Assembly (NCBI RefSeq): GCF_033807715.1 | Contig: NC_084596.1 | Coordinates: forward strand, 40,565,958 to 40,629,957 | Reading direction: 5' to 3' | DNA length: 64,000 bases | Source of the DNA: Cololabis saira | Lineage: Eukaryota > Chordata > Actinopteri > Beloniformes > Belonidae | Shown: in pieces, positions 53,501 through 63,538 of the stretch | Layout of the letters: every line of letters begins with the position of its first letter | Position numbering within the stretch: the stretch's first letter is position 1 | The notes under the pieces: model-generated | The model's database searches: none | The model's input: the letters and a program-made list of their open reading frames with translations, nothing else | What the model was told of the DNA's origin: nothing | Translations under genes and position numbers: made by a program

Positions 53501-55250
53501 ATAAGCCGCATCCGCTCTATTTAAAAAAAAAAAAAAGATATGCAAGCCGCAGATATTTCTGTGGTTAGATTAGATATTTACTACATGTACAGAAGGATTT
53601 TGAACTGTAAATGATGTACATGTTTGTACCTAAATAAATCCTTTCTAACAGTGTCTTTTAACACGGCAGCAACTTTGCTGATTAAAACGGGACAGAACCA
53701 AGAGAAAATAACCGGTATTTATTTATCTATCTGTTTGAAATCTGCTTCTACCTACTTCTATCTGCTAAAGAAGTACCGGTAGTAGCGTATTCTTCTTTGC
53801 ATTTATTTTGTCTTAGTTTTGATTCTAATTCCGGTTAGAGCGCCCCGAGCGGTGGAAGAAAAATCCACAGAATAGACGCCTTTGTATAAGCTGCACGGTT
53901 GAAAACCTATGAAAAAAGTAGCGGCTTATAGTCCAGAAAATACGGTACTTCAAATCTGCCGGGGTCTGCGTCACCACGGATGATTTTGATGCGGGAGAGG
54001 GGCCAATAGTTAAGATGGTGACTCCACCCTCTTAAACTATCATCCTGCATTTGCAGGACCATCACATTTGATACCACAAACCTGTAACTTGACACCCTGC
54101 AGGAAAGGCGGGTGCTGCCTTCACCCCTTTGAACTGGCAGATATGAACATGCAGAAGCTGCAGAGATTCAGTTAAAAAAAAAAAAAGAAGAGGGACCTTT
54201 GAACCAGTGGCGTATCCAGGACATTTTTACTGGGGTGGCCAAGATGGGACACAGAGCCTGACTGGGGTGGCCGTACCGGGAGAACCTTTATGATTGGCAT
54301 GTGATCAAAATGTGTAAATATCGCATTGCTTTGCATCAACATCTCACACATATGTATAATAATTGAATTCTAGAACTCATGTTAGCATTCATTGAATTGT
54401 CAGACTTTTGTTTTGACATTTGACAGTTTTCTTTTTCCTCTTCCATTTCAACATATTATGGTAGTTACACATTTTCAGAGCCATTCTCATTGTAGAACAT
54501 TAAAGTCCTCAACAAAATCAATCTGATAATATCAGATATAATGTAGGCTACAGGACTGTCTCAGAAAATTAGAATATTGTGATAAAGTTCTTTATTTTCT
54601 GTAATGCAATTTAAAAAAAAAAAAAAGTCATACATTCTGGATTCATTACAAATCAACTGAAATATTGCAAACCTTTTATTATTTTAATATTGCTGATTAC
54701 TGCTACAGTTTAAGATTAAGATTCCCAGAATATTCAAATTTTTTGAGATAGGATATTTGAGTTTTCTTAAGCTGTAACTCCACTCTAAATCAACGAATCA
54801 CCTGAGCTGTCATCATTGATTGACAGGCGTGTCCTCTTGTTTGGGAAGGAGGAGAAGAAAAAAAAACTAGGTTATTGTGTTGATGAACTTCATGAACTAC
54901 CAATCAGGTCTGGGGTGGCCACAGGGTGGCCAATGAGATTTCAGGGGTGGCCCAGGCCACCCCAGCCCACCCCCCAAAATGGCCACTGCTTTGAACTCGT
55001 TTGGTTGTATTTTCAGGAAAATGATTGCAGCTGCTTTAATGTCATGTTTGGACAGGGCTTTAATTCTGTTGTGTTGTGCAGCATTGCAGGGAGTCTGGTC
55101 TACTCCTACATCACCTTCACGCAGGAGCATGCAAGTAAGAGCTGCTCAAGCAGTCAGTTTCTGTCTCACTTTATTTAATTCTTATCATCCGTTATCGAGG
55201 TCTGAATTAAATCAAATGTTTGGTTTCATTTTTGAACAGAAAAGGCATAA
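46875..55250 (+). CDS. slc35d1: SLC35D1, UDP-glucuronate/UDP-GalNAc transporter (13 exons)
   Basis: Coding exons: 46875-47092, 48359-48392, 48497-48583, 48666-48733, 48825-48896, 48988-49056, 49906-50008, 51632-51724, 51805-51872, 51959-52037, 53253-53335, 55082-55134, 55240-55250. All are GT-AG, phases agree, total 345 residues. The family has ten membrane segments in the ER and exchanges UDP-sugars for UMP, supplying chondroitin sulfate synthesis and glucuronidation. Visible segments include [73 protein letters not shown] and [17 protein letters not shown]. The wording [20 protein letters not shown] and KLDSKELGKYG favours SLC35D1 over SLC35D2. The first ~40 residues are Ala/Pro-rich and poorly conserved. 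The C-terminus ends EHAKKA, shorter than the human protein by about ten residues. Confidence 0.95.
47130..47171. repeat. CA repeat just after slc35d1 exon 1
   Basis: About 15 CA units follow the first donor by ~45 bases. Confidence 0.9.
47522..48173. mobile_element. MITE with TGGGTCAATGACG termini in slc35d1 intron 1
   Basis: TGGGTCAATGACG (47522-47534) and CGTCATTGACCCA (48161-48173) are perfect inverted repeats. Both flanks are TA arrays, consistent with a TA-targeting Tc1/mariner-type element, but the duplication cannot be read in repeated TA. Confidence 0.75.
49123..49857. mobile_element. hAT-type element in slc35d1 intron 6, copy 2
   Basis: Termini CAGTACTCGAGTTGTAAAAA and CCTCAATTCCAGTACTG, with the perfect 8-bp duplication GTCCCACA (49115-49122, 49858-49865). 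It is the inverted sibling of 19836-20608 and has the same internal hairpin (49530-49690). Confidence 0.94.
50060..51428. mobile_element. Copy related to the 55.8-58.6 kb TIR element, slc35d1 intron 7
   Basis: The right end (51280-51428) ends AGAATTGAGATTGGGCC, the complement of the left end of the element at 55821. The segment 50205-50500 matches the complement of 58110-58440 (for example TTCACTCAGTGAATGTACAT). The ORF region of the other copy is missing here. The left boundary is uncertain. Confidence 0.65.
50710..50823. repeat. 114-bp near-perfect palindrome, TTATGGTTCCGTGTT module
   Basis: It starts TTATGGTTCCGTGTTAAATC, ends AACGCGGACCCATAA, and has the core CGCAGAGCCTACGGCGTAGG on the left and CCTACGCCGTAGGCTCTGCG on the right. 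Same module and size as 39000-39112. Confidence 0.9.
51429..51530. repeat. 16-bp minisatellite CTCAGTCTTTCTGACA
   Basis: About six head-to-tail units, nearly identical, directly adjoin the end of the TIR element in slc35d1 intron 7. Confidence 0.92.
52070..53170. mobile_element. Two LINE 3' ends, one inside the other, in slc35d1 intron 10
   Basis: TTTATTTGTAAGGATCCCC (52078) opens a minus-oriented LINE 3' UTR that resumes near 52890 and includes TTCCATGATTTCATTGATCC. Within it a + oriented LINE tail, ending GTTTGAAATAAAAATTAATG, occupies ~52370-52885. TGTGTGGG near 52358 and near 52892 may be the target duplication. No coding frames. Confidence 0.55.
53469..53944. mobile_element. MITE with 24-bp perfect TIRs in slc35d1 intron 11
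   Basis: CGTATTTTCTGGACTATAAG and the complement CTTATAGTCCAGAAAATACG (the pairing extends to 24 bases) bound a 476-bp non-coding element. GTA occurs close to both ends but the duplication is not clear. A relic of the same terminus lies near 25772 (CCGTATTTTCGCGACCATAC). Confidence 0.82.
54205..54988. mobile_element. hAT-type MITE (CAGTGGCGTATCC family), 784 bp
   Basis: Termini CAGTGGCGTATCCAGGAC and CAAAATGGCCACTG, perfect 8-bp duplication CTTTGAAC (54197-54204, 54989-54996). Internal GGGGTGGCC blocks are repeated near both ends. In intron 11, ~90 bases before exon 12. Confidence 0.92.
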
Positions 55251-55394
55251 ATCTGCGCGCTGAGGACTGATCTCTTCGTGGTGTCTCTTCTGGACGACAG
55301 AGAATGATCTATTTTTAAATAATAGTTGTATTAATGATGCACAATTATGTTTTGCTTTTATTTTTTACAAGACACTATCAAGACTCCTGCCTGT

Positions 55395-55400
55395 AATAAA
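55395..55400 (+). terminator. slc35d1: slc35d1 polyadenylation signal
   Basis: AATAAA lies 145 bases after the stop codon and is followed by a T-rich stretch. The short 3' UTR has no competing signal nearby. Confidence 0.7.
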
Positions 55401-57667
55401 GTAATTTTTTTATAAATAATTGTTTGAATGTGTCAAACACATAAATTTAAGTGTAACAATGTTCATGTGATGTGTATTAAACACAAATGTTTTATTCCAG
55501 CTGTGAAGTTTCTGCTTTTCAAGTCAAGACAAGTCAGATTCATTAGTACATTTATTAATATTCCATTCATATTCCTTGGAATATTCATTTTTATTTATAA
55601 TATATACATATGGCATGATTTCAACCAAAAAATAATAAAATACATGGATTGACGTTGATCAAATAATTAAAAAAAAATTTAAGTCCAAAGCTGAGCACAA
55701 AGTAGAAGATTAAAGCGTGGAGCCGGACAGCTTCTGTACCAAAACAAGTCCTCCGGAGCAGCGTTCCACGACCAGGGGCTCTGCCAACTTTGCATATCAA
55801 CTGATACACGCTCTTACTTTGGGCCAATCCCAATTCTCCTTCACTCGCCCTTCTTTTCTCCACTCGCACTTCTTTTCTTCCCTAAGCCCTAAAAAAGAAG
55901 GGGGAGATTTTAGGGCACTTGAAATCTAGGGCACTTGGCCCAGGTGCCTGTCCCATTTCTCCCCCTACCCCTCGTTTCCATCCCTACCCTGATCAGGAAG
56001 CTGAGAGCCAAAAGCTGTTTTAATTTCAGCTGTAGCGCTGTTAATATGGCACTTATATTCCATATAAAAAAATGTGCACAGAAATATTTACAAAAAAATT
56101 TCTCTAAAAGGTTCAGGAACCTGTCCATATGTTCTTCATATAGTTTTGTACTTGTGTGGTTTTACTCACTTGGAAATACTTTTAAATTGTCTAATAAAAC
56201 TTGTTTCACAACAGTTTTCTCTTCTGGGGTTTCTCAAAGTAAGGTAATGTCTCAAATAATAAACTGTACAACAAGATCAATAGTAAAATAAGGATAGTGA
56301 GAGAATCCGCAGTAAAAAAGGCTTTATTTGCTATATTCAAATAACATTTTTAAAAAGAAAAAAAGTAAACATTGCACGCAGAACAAAGAAAGGTGCTGTT
56401 CCATATAAAAAAATTTGCACAGAAATATGTACAAAAAAAACATTGCAGTGTATGTGCTGCTACTGCTGATGAGGTGTCTGGTCCACCATTTTCTCTAAAA
56501 GGTTCAGGAACCTGTCCATGTGTTCTTCATTCTTTTGACATCTTCTGTCTTCTTTGGCGGCCTCAGCTTGAAGGAAGTCCTGCATAGAGAATTTCTTTTT
56601 TTTGGGGATCGGGGGGAAAGTGGACCTGATGCCTGAAGCTTCCAGCTTCCTCTTCCAGCTGGTGAGGCAGAGCTTGAGGCCGATGTGCTGGCGTCTTCCA
56701 AAGTGTTCTGAGATAAAAAAGATGGATACACATGTTGATTACACACATGACTGGACTATCATACACACCCACAACATCATACCAGGTTCATTATCACTGT
56801 ATAAATAAAAATTACCTCTGTGCTTTCCTCTGAATTTGTCAGAGAGGACACCGGTGAGGATGGAGGGTCGATTATGTTCTGAAAAGAAAATAACAGTTAG
56901 ATCTTCAGGTACTGTAGTGTCGTATCACTCACAATCAGGAGGAACCACCGGTCGTAGCACAAGCTAGCTATAGGAAGAAGGACTGGGGAATAAGATTGTG
57001 CTTTTTTTACTGCTAAACTTACCATGAGTATTTGCGAGGGATCTTCATAAGACGCCAACAAACATGGAGGCTGGATTGAAGGTCTGGACCCAAAACCTCA
57101 TGCATCTCTTTGTAGAAAGGCTATGAGGCTGCTGTGGCCTCCCCACTGTCTGTCTCGGAGCACACACACACACACACACACACAATTTACAGAAGATTAT
57201 TAATAAATACTTTACATGGATTTTTTTTTGTTAAGCATCATCTCTTCAGCAGATAATATTACTTACCATAACCATTGCTTACCTTATATTTTTTTTAAGA
57301 TTTCCCCATTTTTTGCCAATTTGTGCTGTGGTCACCTTCCCCTCCAGTTCCAGCTCTTTGATGAGTTTCCTGTAACAGAAAACAGTGATGAATAGTAGTT
57401 ATACCATGGTTAAGGACCCCATCACAGATATTCTGCAAGCAGATAGCTAGATCACTCACTCCCACAGTGGTTTAGCAGCATATTTCTTCTTAGTAAAATT
57501 CTCCTCGTTGGTAGTCCTAAAGCTTATTAGGTGTCGGACCTGATCCGGAGTCCCTGGAATGAAATGTGATTACTGCAATGCACAAACGTCCTCGAAAAAA
57601 AAAAAAACAAACAACAAAAAAGTTTGAACTATGATAACAGGCAGCAAGCGACGTTATTACTTCGTAA

Positions 57668-57693
57668 CCCCCCCCCCCCCCCCCCCCCCCCCC
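57668..57693. repeat. Poly-C run of 26
   Basis: An uninterrupted C homopolymer. Length is likely unreliable in the assembly. Confidence 0.85.
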
Positions 57694-57829
57694 AAATAAC
57701 GTTGCTGCCTTATAGTAATGTGAAATATACAACAAATTTGTAGAAAATATGAGAGTTAACGAGTAGTTAACAGGACACGGCATGTTATCTACCCGACTCG
57801 TCATCAACAGCCACATATTATCTTACGTT

Positions 57830-57990
57830 AACTCAGAATCAGAATCAGCTTTATTGGCCAGGTTCTAACATTGTCCAACAAGTAATTTGACTCCGGTAAT
57901 TTCACTCTTTGGTATTAAAAATAAACAATAAACAATGTGGTATTTCTATGTACTGTTCAAACTGTTAAAACATACAAAAGCACTGTGATT
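57830..57990 (-). mobile_element. LINE 3' tail (AGAATC repeats)
   Basis: CAGAATCAGAATCAGCTTTATTGGCC is the usual 3' terminus of a fish LINE in minus orientation. It sits in an intron of the Myb/SANT relic. A + oriented copy lies at 58975-59025. Confidence 0.7.
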
Positions 57991-58689
57991 TTTTTAATTC
58001 CATGGGACATTATACTTACATTTGTGGGTTCAATATCCTCCTGCTCTTTGCAGTTCGCCATTTGACTCAAAAAAATGAAAAAATGCTTGCTTGCTCAAAA
58101 TCGAGACGAGTCTGTAAAGCATGTTTTCCTCGGTCGGCGAGCTAGACGCAGCCTACGGCGTACCTTACGGAGCCTACGGCGTAGCTTACGTAGCTTACGT
58201 AACCATATTCCGGCGCGATCTTAGCGAACAACGGACAAAAAAGGGATGATGTACATTCACTGAGTGAATATTATGAAAGTAAAATATCGGTTTGCGCCGA
58301 GAAATGTAATCAAAATGCATTTTTATGCAGAAACTAACTCAAAATATTGATTTTACTCCCAAAAAAAACAGAAATGTCCTCCATGTTTTTTTTTTTTGAT
58401 TCAGTCCGCAAATGACAACGAAAAGCATTCTGGGAAATCTTCATACCCCCTCGCTCGCCAAGTCAGCATCTGAAATCCCTCGATTTGAAGGGGCTATTCT
58501 CAGCCCCTAGCCCTCGTTATGCCCCCTCCCCCTAGGTGAAAAGAGGAATTGGGACACCACTACCTTCACGGGAACGCGCAAAAGTTAGGGTTAGGGAAGA
58601 AAAGGAGGGCGAGGGGGAGTATTGGGACGCACCCTTTTAATCACCTGCAGCAAGTGCTCCGGGTCTGTTTTTACAATTTAAACGTGACA

Positions 58690-58703
58690 GCGCCATCTAG
58701 TGG
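58690..58703 (-). promoter_or_regulatory. CTCF-like motif downstream of slc35d1
   Basis: The complement reads CCACTAGATGGCGC, which fits the vertebrate CTCF core CCASYAGRKGGCR at every position. It lies 56 bases beyond the TIR transposon. Occupancy cannot be known from sequence. Confidence 0.5.
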
Positions 58704-58734
58704 TGAGATAAAGCATTGCTACCGAACTACAGCT

Positions 58735-59030
58735 GGGCCCTCAGATAGTCTGATTACTGTGTTCATATTTTAATTATAGTCTCAGAGTAATTAACCACTG
58801 TGCAATAATAACAATGACCACAATCATATGCTGTAACAATGCACCTTTCAATAATCATGTCTACCTCATACTGTCCCACCTCTCACTTTAAAAAAGAATT
58901 TATATGTTAATAAGAGCCGTCATTTGCCTATTTACTGTACAGTGAGCGAAAATAACTGAGTCAAATTCCCTGTCTTGTTTGACCTGACTTGGCCAAATAA
59001 ACCAGATTCTGATTCTGATTTGATTTATCT
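58735..59030 (+). mobile_element. LINE 3' end with ATTCTG tail
   Basis: The sequence ends GGCCAAATAAACCAGATTCT followed by GATTCTGATTTG repeats, the + orientation of the tail seen at 57830. No coding frame remains. Confidence 0.6.
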
Positions 59031-59258
59031 TCTATTTTTACACAACAAGCAATATCAAAATAAAGCTTGAGTAAATAAAAAGGAAACGACATAGAGTTGA
59101 GGCCATGTCTACACCCATATTTATATAAATGTGTGTCTGTGTGTGTGTAACTTGGGTGAATTGTAGTGTGCGTGCTTGTGTCTGTCTGTGTGTGAGGGGG
59201 GGATTAACAAGTTTTATATTTGTGTATTGTTTTTATGTATTTTTATGCATGGATAAAG

Positions 59259-60110
<852 letters not shown>

Positions 60111-60112
60111 TG

Positions 60113-60370
60113 ATTTATCCTTATATTTCATATTGCAATGTCATTTGGGCAAGTACCTTGATGAACAACCTTAACTGTATCTTAATCCTGCAAAAACGTT
60201 TTATCAAAATTATTACATTTTCCAATAGACTTACTAGATACACCCCATTGTTCCAATGCCCAGGTATTCTCCCTATTTCTGCTGTAAATGTTTTTCAGAT
60301 TTGTCTTTTTGTCTATCAATCCATCCACAACCTACTTCCAACCTGTTTTCATTCTTTATTTCAATTGAAT
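60113..60370 (+). pseudogene. LINE RT tail, first part, split by an L2
   Basis: The plus frame reads YPYISYCNVIWASTLMNNLN, CILILQKRFIKIITFSNRLT and FHSLFQLN. After the L2 insertion it continues at 61446 as SQIHHFNTRSANNLPPTFFR and VRFRVSLYWNTLPLNIRE. A reverse transcriptase C-terminus of a jockey-group LINE or similar is likely; the exact clade is not clear. Confidence 0.65.
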
Positions 60371-61440
60371 AAAGCATAAATTGATTAAAACATTACACCT
60401 GTTTTAAAATCGCTGCATTGGCTCCCCGTGCGCTTCAGGGTTGATTTTAAGGTTCTTTTACTAGTTTTTAAGTGTCTTAATGGTCTTGGGCCTTCTTATT
60501 TGTCTGCACTACTTTTACCCTATCGACCCTCAGGGACCCTGAGGTCTTCCGGTGCTGGCCTTTTAACCATACCAAAAGTTAGAACCAGGACACACGGGGA
60601 GGCGGCATTCAGTTTTTATGGTCCCCGTTTGTGGAACAGCCTCCCGGAGAACCTCAGGGCCACAGAGACTGTTGACGTTTTTAAAAAGAGGCTCAAGACC
60701 CATCTCTTTAATCAGGCTTTTAACTGACTCATTTAACTCTTTTAAATTTTTTATGCTCACCCTTATTTTTATTGGATCTTACTGCTCTGTTTTATACTTA
60801 GTTTATCCTTTTTTTATCATAATTTATTTTCATTGTTTTATCTTAATGTTTTATCTAAATATTTTAGTCGTTATTTATGGTCTATTTTATACATTTTACT
60901 GTCTTATTCCTTTAGTTTTTAATGTCTTGCTTTTTAGACATACTTTTAGGATTTTATGTTATGTTATACTTTTTAAACTCTATTAGTGTATTTTATCCTG
61001 CTTTCTTGTAGCTTTTATCTCCAGTGTTTTCTCATGGGGAGCCTCCATGCTGGGAGTGACTCTGGCCTGCAGGGGGTCGTCCTGGGGGTGGTTCTGGCCT
61101 GGATGGTTGTGGAGCTCTGCACCACGGCTTCACCGCTGTGGTGTGGACTCCTCTATCCGTCCGGGCCGGGATGGTCTCTGTGGGCCCCCCCCCTTGTAGC
61201 TGCGGGCTATGAGACCTCCTGGCGTGGACGGCTCCCTGTTACCGTTTCCTCACCTGGATCCTCTGTGCCTAGCCATGTCTGCACCGTGTGTCTGTGTGTG
61301 TGTCTGTCTGTGTGTGTGCGGGGAGGGGGGGAGGGGGAGGGGGGGGGGCATTAATACATTTTATGTTTATGTTTTATGGAAAGCACTTTGTGTTACATTT
61401 TTTGTATGAAAGGTGCTTTACAAATAAAGTTTGATTTGAT
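60371..61440 (+). mobile_element. L2/Rex-like LINE, 5' truncated, with TTTGAT tail
   Basis: The frame from ~60401 to 60727 gives LHWLPVRFRVDFKVLLLVFK, YLSALLLPYRPSGTLRSSGA and LWNSLPENLRATETVDVFKK, ending LKTHLFNQAFN. The 3' UTR includes a TG-rich block and G-run (61280-61350) and ends AAGGTGCTTTACAAATAAAG with TTTGAT repeats. TTGAAT at 60365-60370 and 61441-61446 marks the insertion into the LINE tail around it. Confidence 0.82.
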
Positions 61441-61600
61441 TTGAATTCCCAAATTCATCACTTTAATACTAGGTCTGCAAACAATCTCCCTCCCACCTTT
61501 TTCAGGACTACTTTTTCTCAATTTTCAGTTAGGTTCAGAGTTTCTCTTTATTGGAACACCTTACCACTCAATATTAGAGAATGATCGAGCACAAATAATT
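61441..61600 (+). pseudogene. LINE RT tail, second part
   Basis: Continuation of the frame at 60113-60370 after removal of the L2. It ends at a stop after LNIRE near 61585, a normal position for this C-terminus. Confidence 0.6.
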
Positions 61601-61614
61601 TCAAAAAACAAATC

Positions 61615-62161
61615 ACGTCTTGTAACAAGATAATTGAACAGAATTATAAGTTTATGCACAGGATGTACTTTACGCCACTCCGTCTAAGTAAGATGTTTTT
61701 TTCTAACTCATCCCCTAGATGTCATCGCTGCAAAGCATGCATAGGGTCAACTATGCACATCTTTTGGGAATGCAGAAAATTACAGCACTTTTGGGAGGCT
61801 GTGCATGACTTAACTGTCAAGGTTGTACAGACCCCTCTAGACTGTACACCAATACGTTACCTTTTTGGTACAGAACTGGACAAGACACTGGATCCCACAC
61901 ACACACGAAGAGGATTGCTATGATATCCTACATAGCGAAGAAATGCATCCTACTCAACTGGAACCAGCACAAACCCTCTACATTTAACCTGTTTAAACAA
62001 ACCTTGAATGACACTTTGCGTTTGGAACAACGCACGTACACTCTAAAAAATAAGGGAGATGTTTTTCTCAGAATATGGCAACCGCTCATGGACCTCTGAC
62101 ATTCATCCGGCATGGCTGGCCATGCCAGGATTCTGTGCACAAAAGAGACATATATGCACGG
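61615..62161 (+). mobile_element. L1/Tx1-like LINE C-terminal fragment
   Basis: The frame reads HRMYFTPLRLSKMFFSNSSP, then CHRCKACIGSTMHIFWECRK and LQHFWEAVHDL. A C-x2-C then H-x4-C knuckle with HIFWEC and FW is the C-terminal signature of L1-clade ORF2. It continues after the hAT MITE to an A-rich tail near 63070. Confidence 0.75.
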
Positions 62162-62889
62162 TAGGGCTGTTCGATTTTGCCCAAAAATAAAATCTCGATT
62201 TTTTTCCTCTCAAAATCCGATTTTCGATTACGATTATTTTGTGAATTAACAAAAGGCAAAGAAATGATTTCAAATATGCTGTTTTTTTTATTGAACATTT
62301 GCCCCATTGGGCTTATTAAACCAAAAATGAATGAATAAAGTGCAAAACTCTGTAAAATAAGTTGAAAAAAAGTTTTAAAAAATATAATAAAATATAAAGT
62401 TTTATCTCTGAAAAAAAAAGCAAATCAGCCCTTGCAAACATACAGTAAGTTATATTTCCAATTAAATAAAACAAGACATTTCCTAATTAAGCTAAACTGG
62501 GTCTTTGCTTGCTAAATAATAATGCAACCCATGAAGGAGGTAGAGGTGTGTAATGTCAGTCATTACATTTGCTATTCACATTTGCAAGTTTTTTGCAAGG
62601 AACACGAGCCGGTCTACCGCATCTGGCTTGAGGGATGCCTGGTGGCATGTTACAACGCCCCCTCCTACACTAAAGAGCCTCTCCGATGGGGCACTTGTCG
62701 CAGGTATTGAGAGGTATTTCCATCAATCATTAATATGGTATCAATCATTAATATGTGTGCAGACAAGGTAAAAAAAAAAAAAAAAAAAAAAAAAAAGTGA
62801 AAAATCGATTTTACGATTTTCACGTTTTAACATCGTTCTAATTACATAATCGCGATTACAATTTAAAATCGATTAATCGAACAGCCCTG
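62162..62889. mobile_element. hAT-type MITE (TAGGGCTGTTCG family), 728 bp
   Basis: Termini TAGGGCTGTTCGATTTTGCC and AATCGATTAATCGAACAGCCCTG, perfect 8-bp duplication ATGCACGG (62154-62161, 62890-62897). Compared with the 383-bp sibling at 5424-5806 it carries about 335 extra bases (~62465-62800) and a 29-A run. Confidence 0.93.
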
Positions 62890-62897
62890 ATGCACGG

Positions 62898-63072
62898 TGA
62901 CCATGGTTTATTTGATTTGATTATTTATGTATTTGATTTACAAGTTGTCCTTTTACTTTGGGTAACCATTTCTTCTTTTATTCTTTTTGTCTTGATTTTG
63001 CTTTGTTGTCTTTGTCCTGTATGTCTTTAAAATGCTAAAAACAAATAAAAATATAATTGGAAAAAAAAAATC
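62898..63072 (+). mobile_element. L1-like LINE 3' UTR, after the MITE
   Basis: The sequence resumes TGACCATGGTTTATTTG and ends AATGCTAAAAACAAATAAAAA before an A10 run at 63061. This is the expected 3' end of the L1 fragment interrupted by the MITE. Confidence 0.65.
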
Positions 63073-63263
63073 ACAACTTTTTTGCTAACCCAGTTTAGCA
63101 AAGCTTAACAACTAATTTCCAGAACTTCTCTGCACATCCTCATCAGATTCCTGTTTTTCTAGTAATTTAGCTTATTCTCCATAGTTGTCCTATGTTTTAC
63201 ATATCTCTGTAAATATTGTTTGTTTCATTATAGGAGGACCACTCGACAAGCCCTTATGGGTTT

Positions 63264-63538
63264 TGTGGCAGGGTGGAGGAGCTGCAGCCACTCAGGTGAT
63301 GGGTCACAGGTGTGTGCCATCAACCTCTCCACCCTGCCTGCCTTGATAAGGCAGGGCTGCACAGCTGCTGCTGGAGGAGTCTGCTGTGAAGGAGCTGAAA
63401 CACGTCGGGGCTGTTGGAGAGGCTGCTGAAGCCGAAGCACGTGTGTCCCGGTTGTTTGGAAATAAAGAGGTTGTGCACTGAAACTCCGTGTCCTCTCTGT
63501 CCTGTCTGTCGGGGCCCCGTAGCACTCGCCCTGCTACA
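63264..63538 (+). mobile_element. LTR-like segment (possible solo LTR)
   Basis: It starts TGTGGCAGGGTGG and ends CTCGCCCTGCTACA, with TG...CA inverted termini, and contains AATAAA at 63461 followed by a T/G/C-rich R-U5-like stretch. No flanking duplication was found (GGTTT on the left, CTGCC on the right) and no gag/pol is present. Clade unknown. Confidence 0.45.

Larger units (their letters stand above)
56470..58061 (-). pseudogene. Myb/SANT-like gene of the transposon, decayed
   Basis: Minus-strand exons can be traced. 58061-58019 starts MANCKEQEDIEPTN before GTAAGT. 57557-57464 has TPDQVRHLISFRTTNEENFT and AAKPLW. 57374-57284 has KLIKELELEGKVTTAQIGKK and WGNLKK, the SANT-like core. 57155-57023 has PFYKEMHEVLGPRPSIQPPC after an in-frame TAG where family members have Trp. 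~56880-56815 has DPPSSPVSSLTNSEE. 56710-56470 has KFSMQDFLQAEAAKEDRRCQ and NEEHMDRFLNLLEKMVDQT, a coiled-coil-like tail. Exon 1 to 2 joins out of frame as I read it, and a frameshift lies near an A8 run at 56597. Such proteins normally help a Harbinger transposase bind DNA. This copy should be dead. Confidence 0.7.
55821..58634 (-). mobile_element. Harbinger-like TIR transposon with Myb/SANT gene, 2.8 kb
   Basis: Inverted ends GGGCCAATCCCAATTCTCC and GAGTATTGGGACGCACCC (complement GGGTGCGTCCCAATACTC) continue into C/T-rich arms (TCGCCCTTCTTTTC). TTT flanks both sides (55818-55820, 58635-58637), consistent with a 3-bp duplication but homopolymeric. It encodes a decayed minus-strand Myb/SANT-like gene. 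No DDE transposase is visible, so it is probably non-autonomous. A deleted, inverted relative is in slc35d1 intron 7. Confidence 0.75.

Noticed and set aside
46875..55250. SLC35D2 instead of SLC35D1
   Set aside because: [20 protein letters not shown] and [12 protein letters not shown] are closer to SLC35D1, and linkage to serbp1 agrees.
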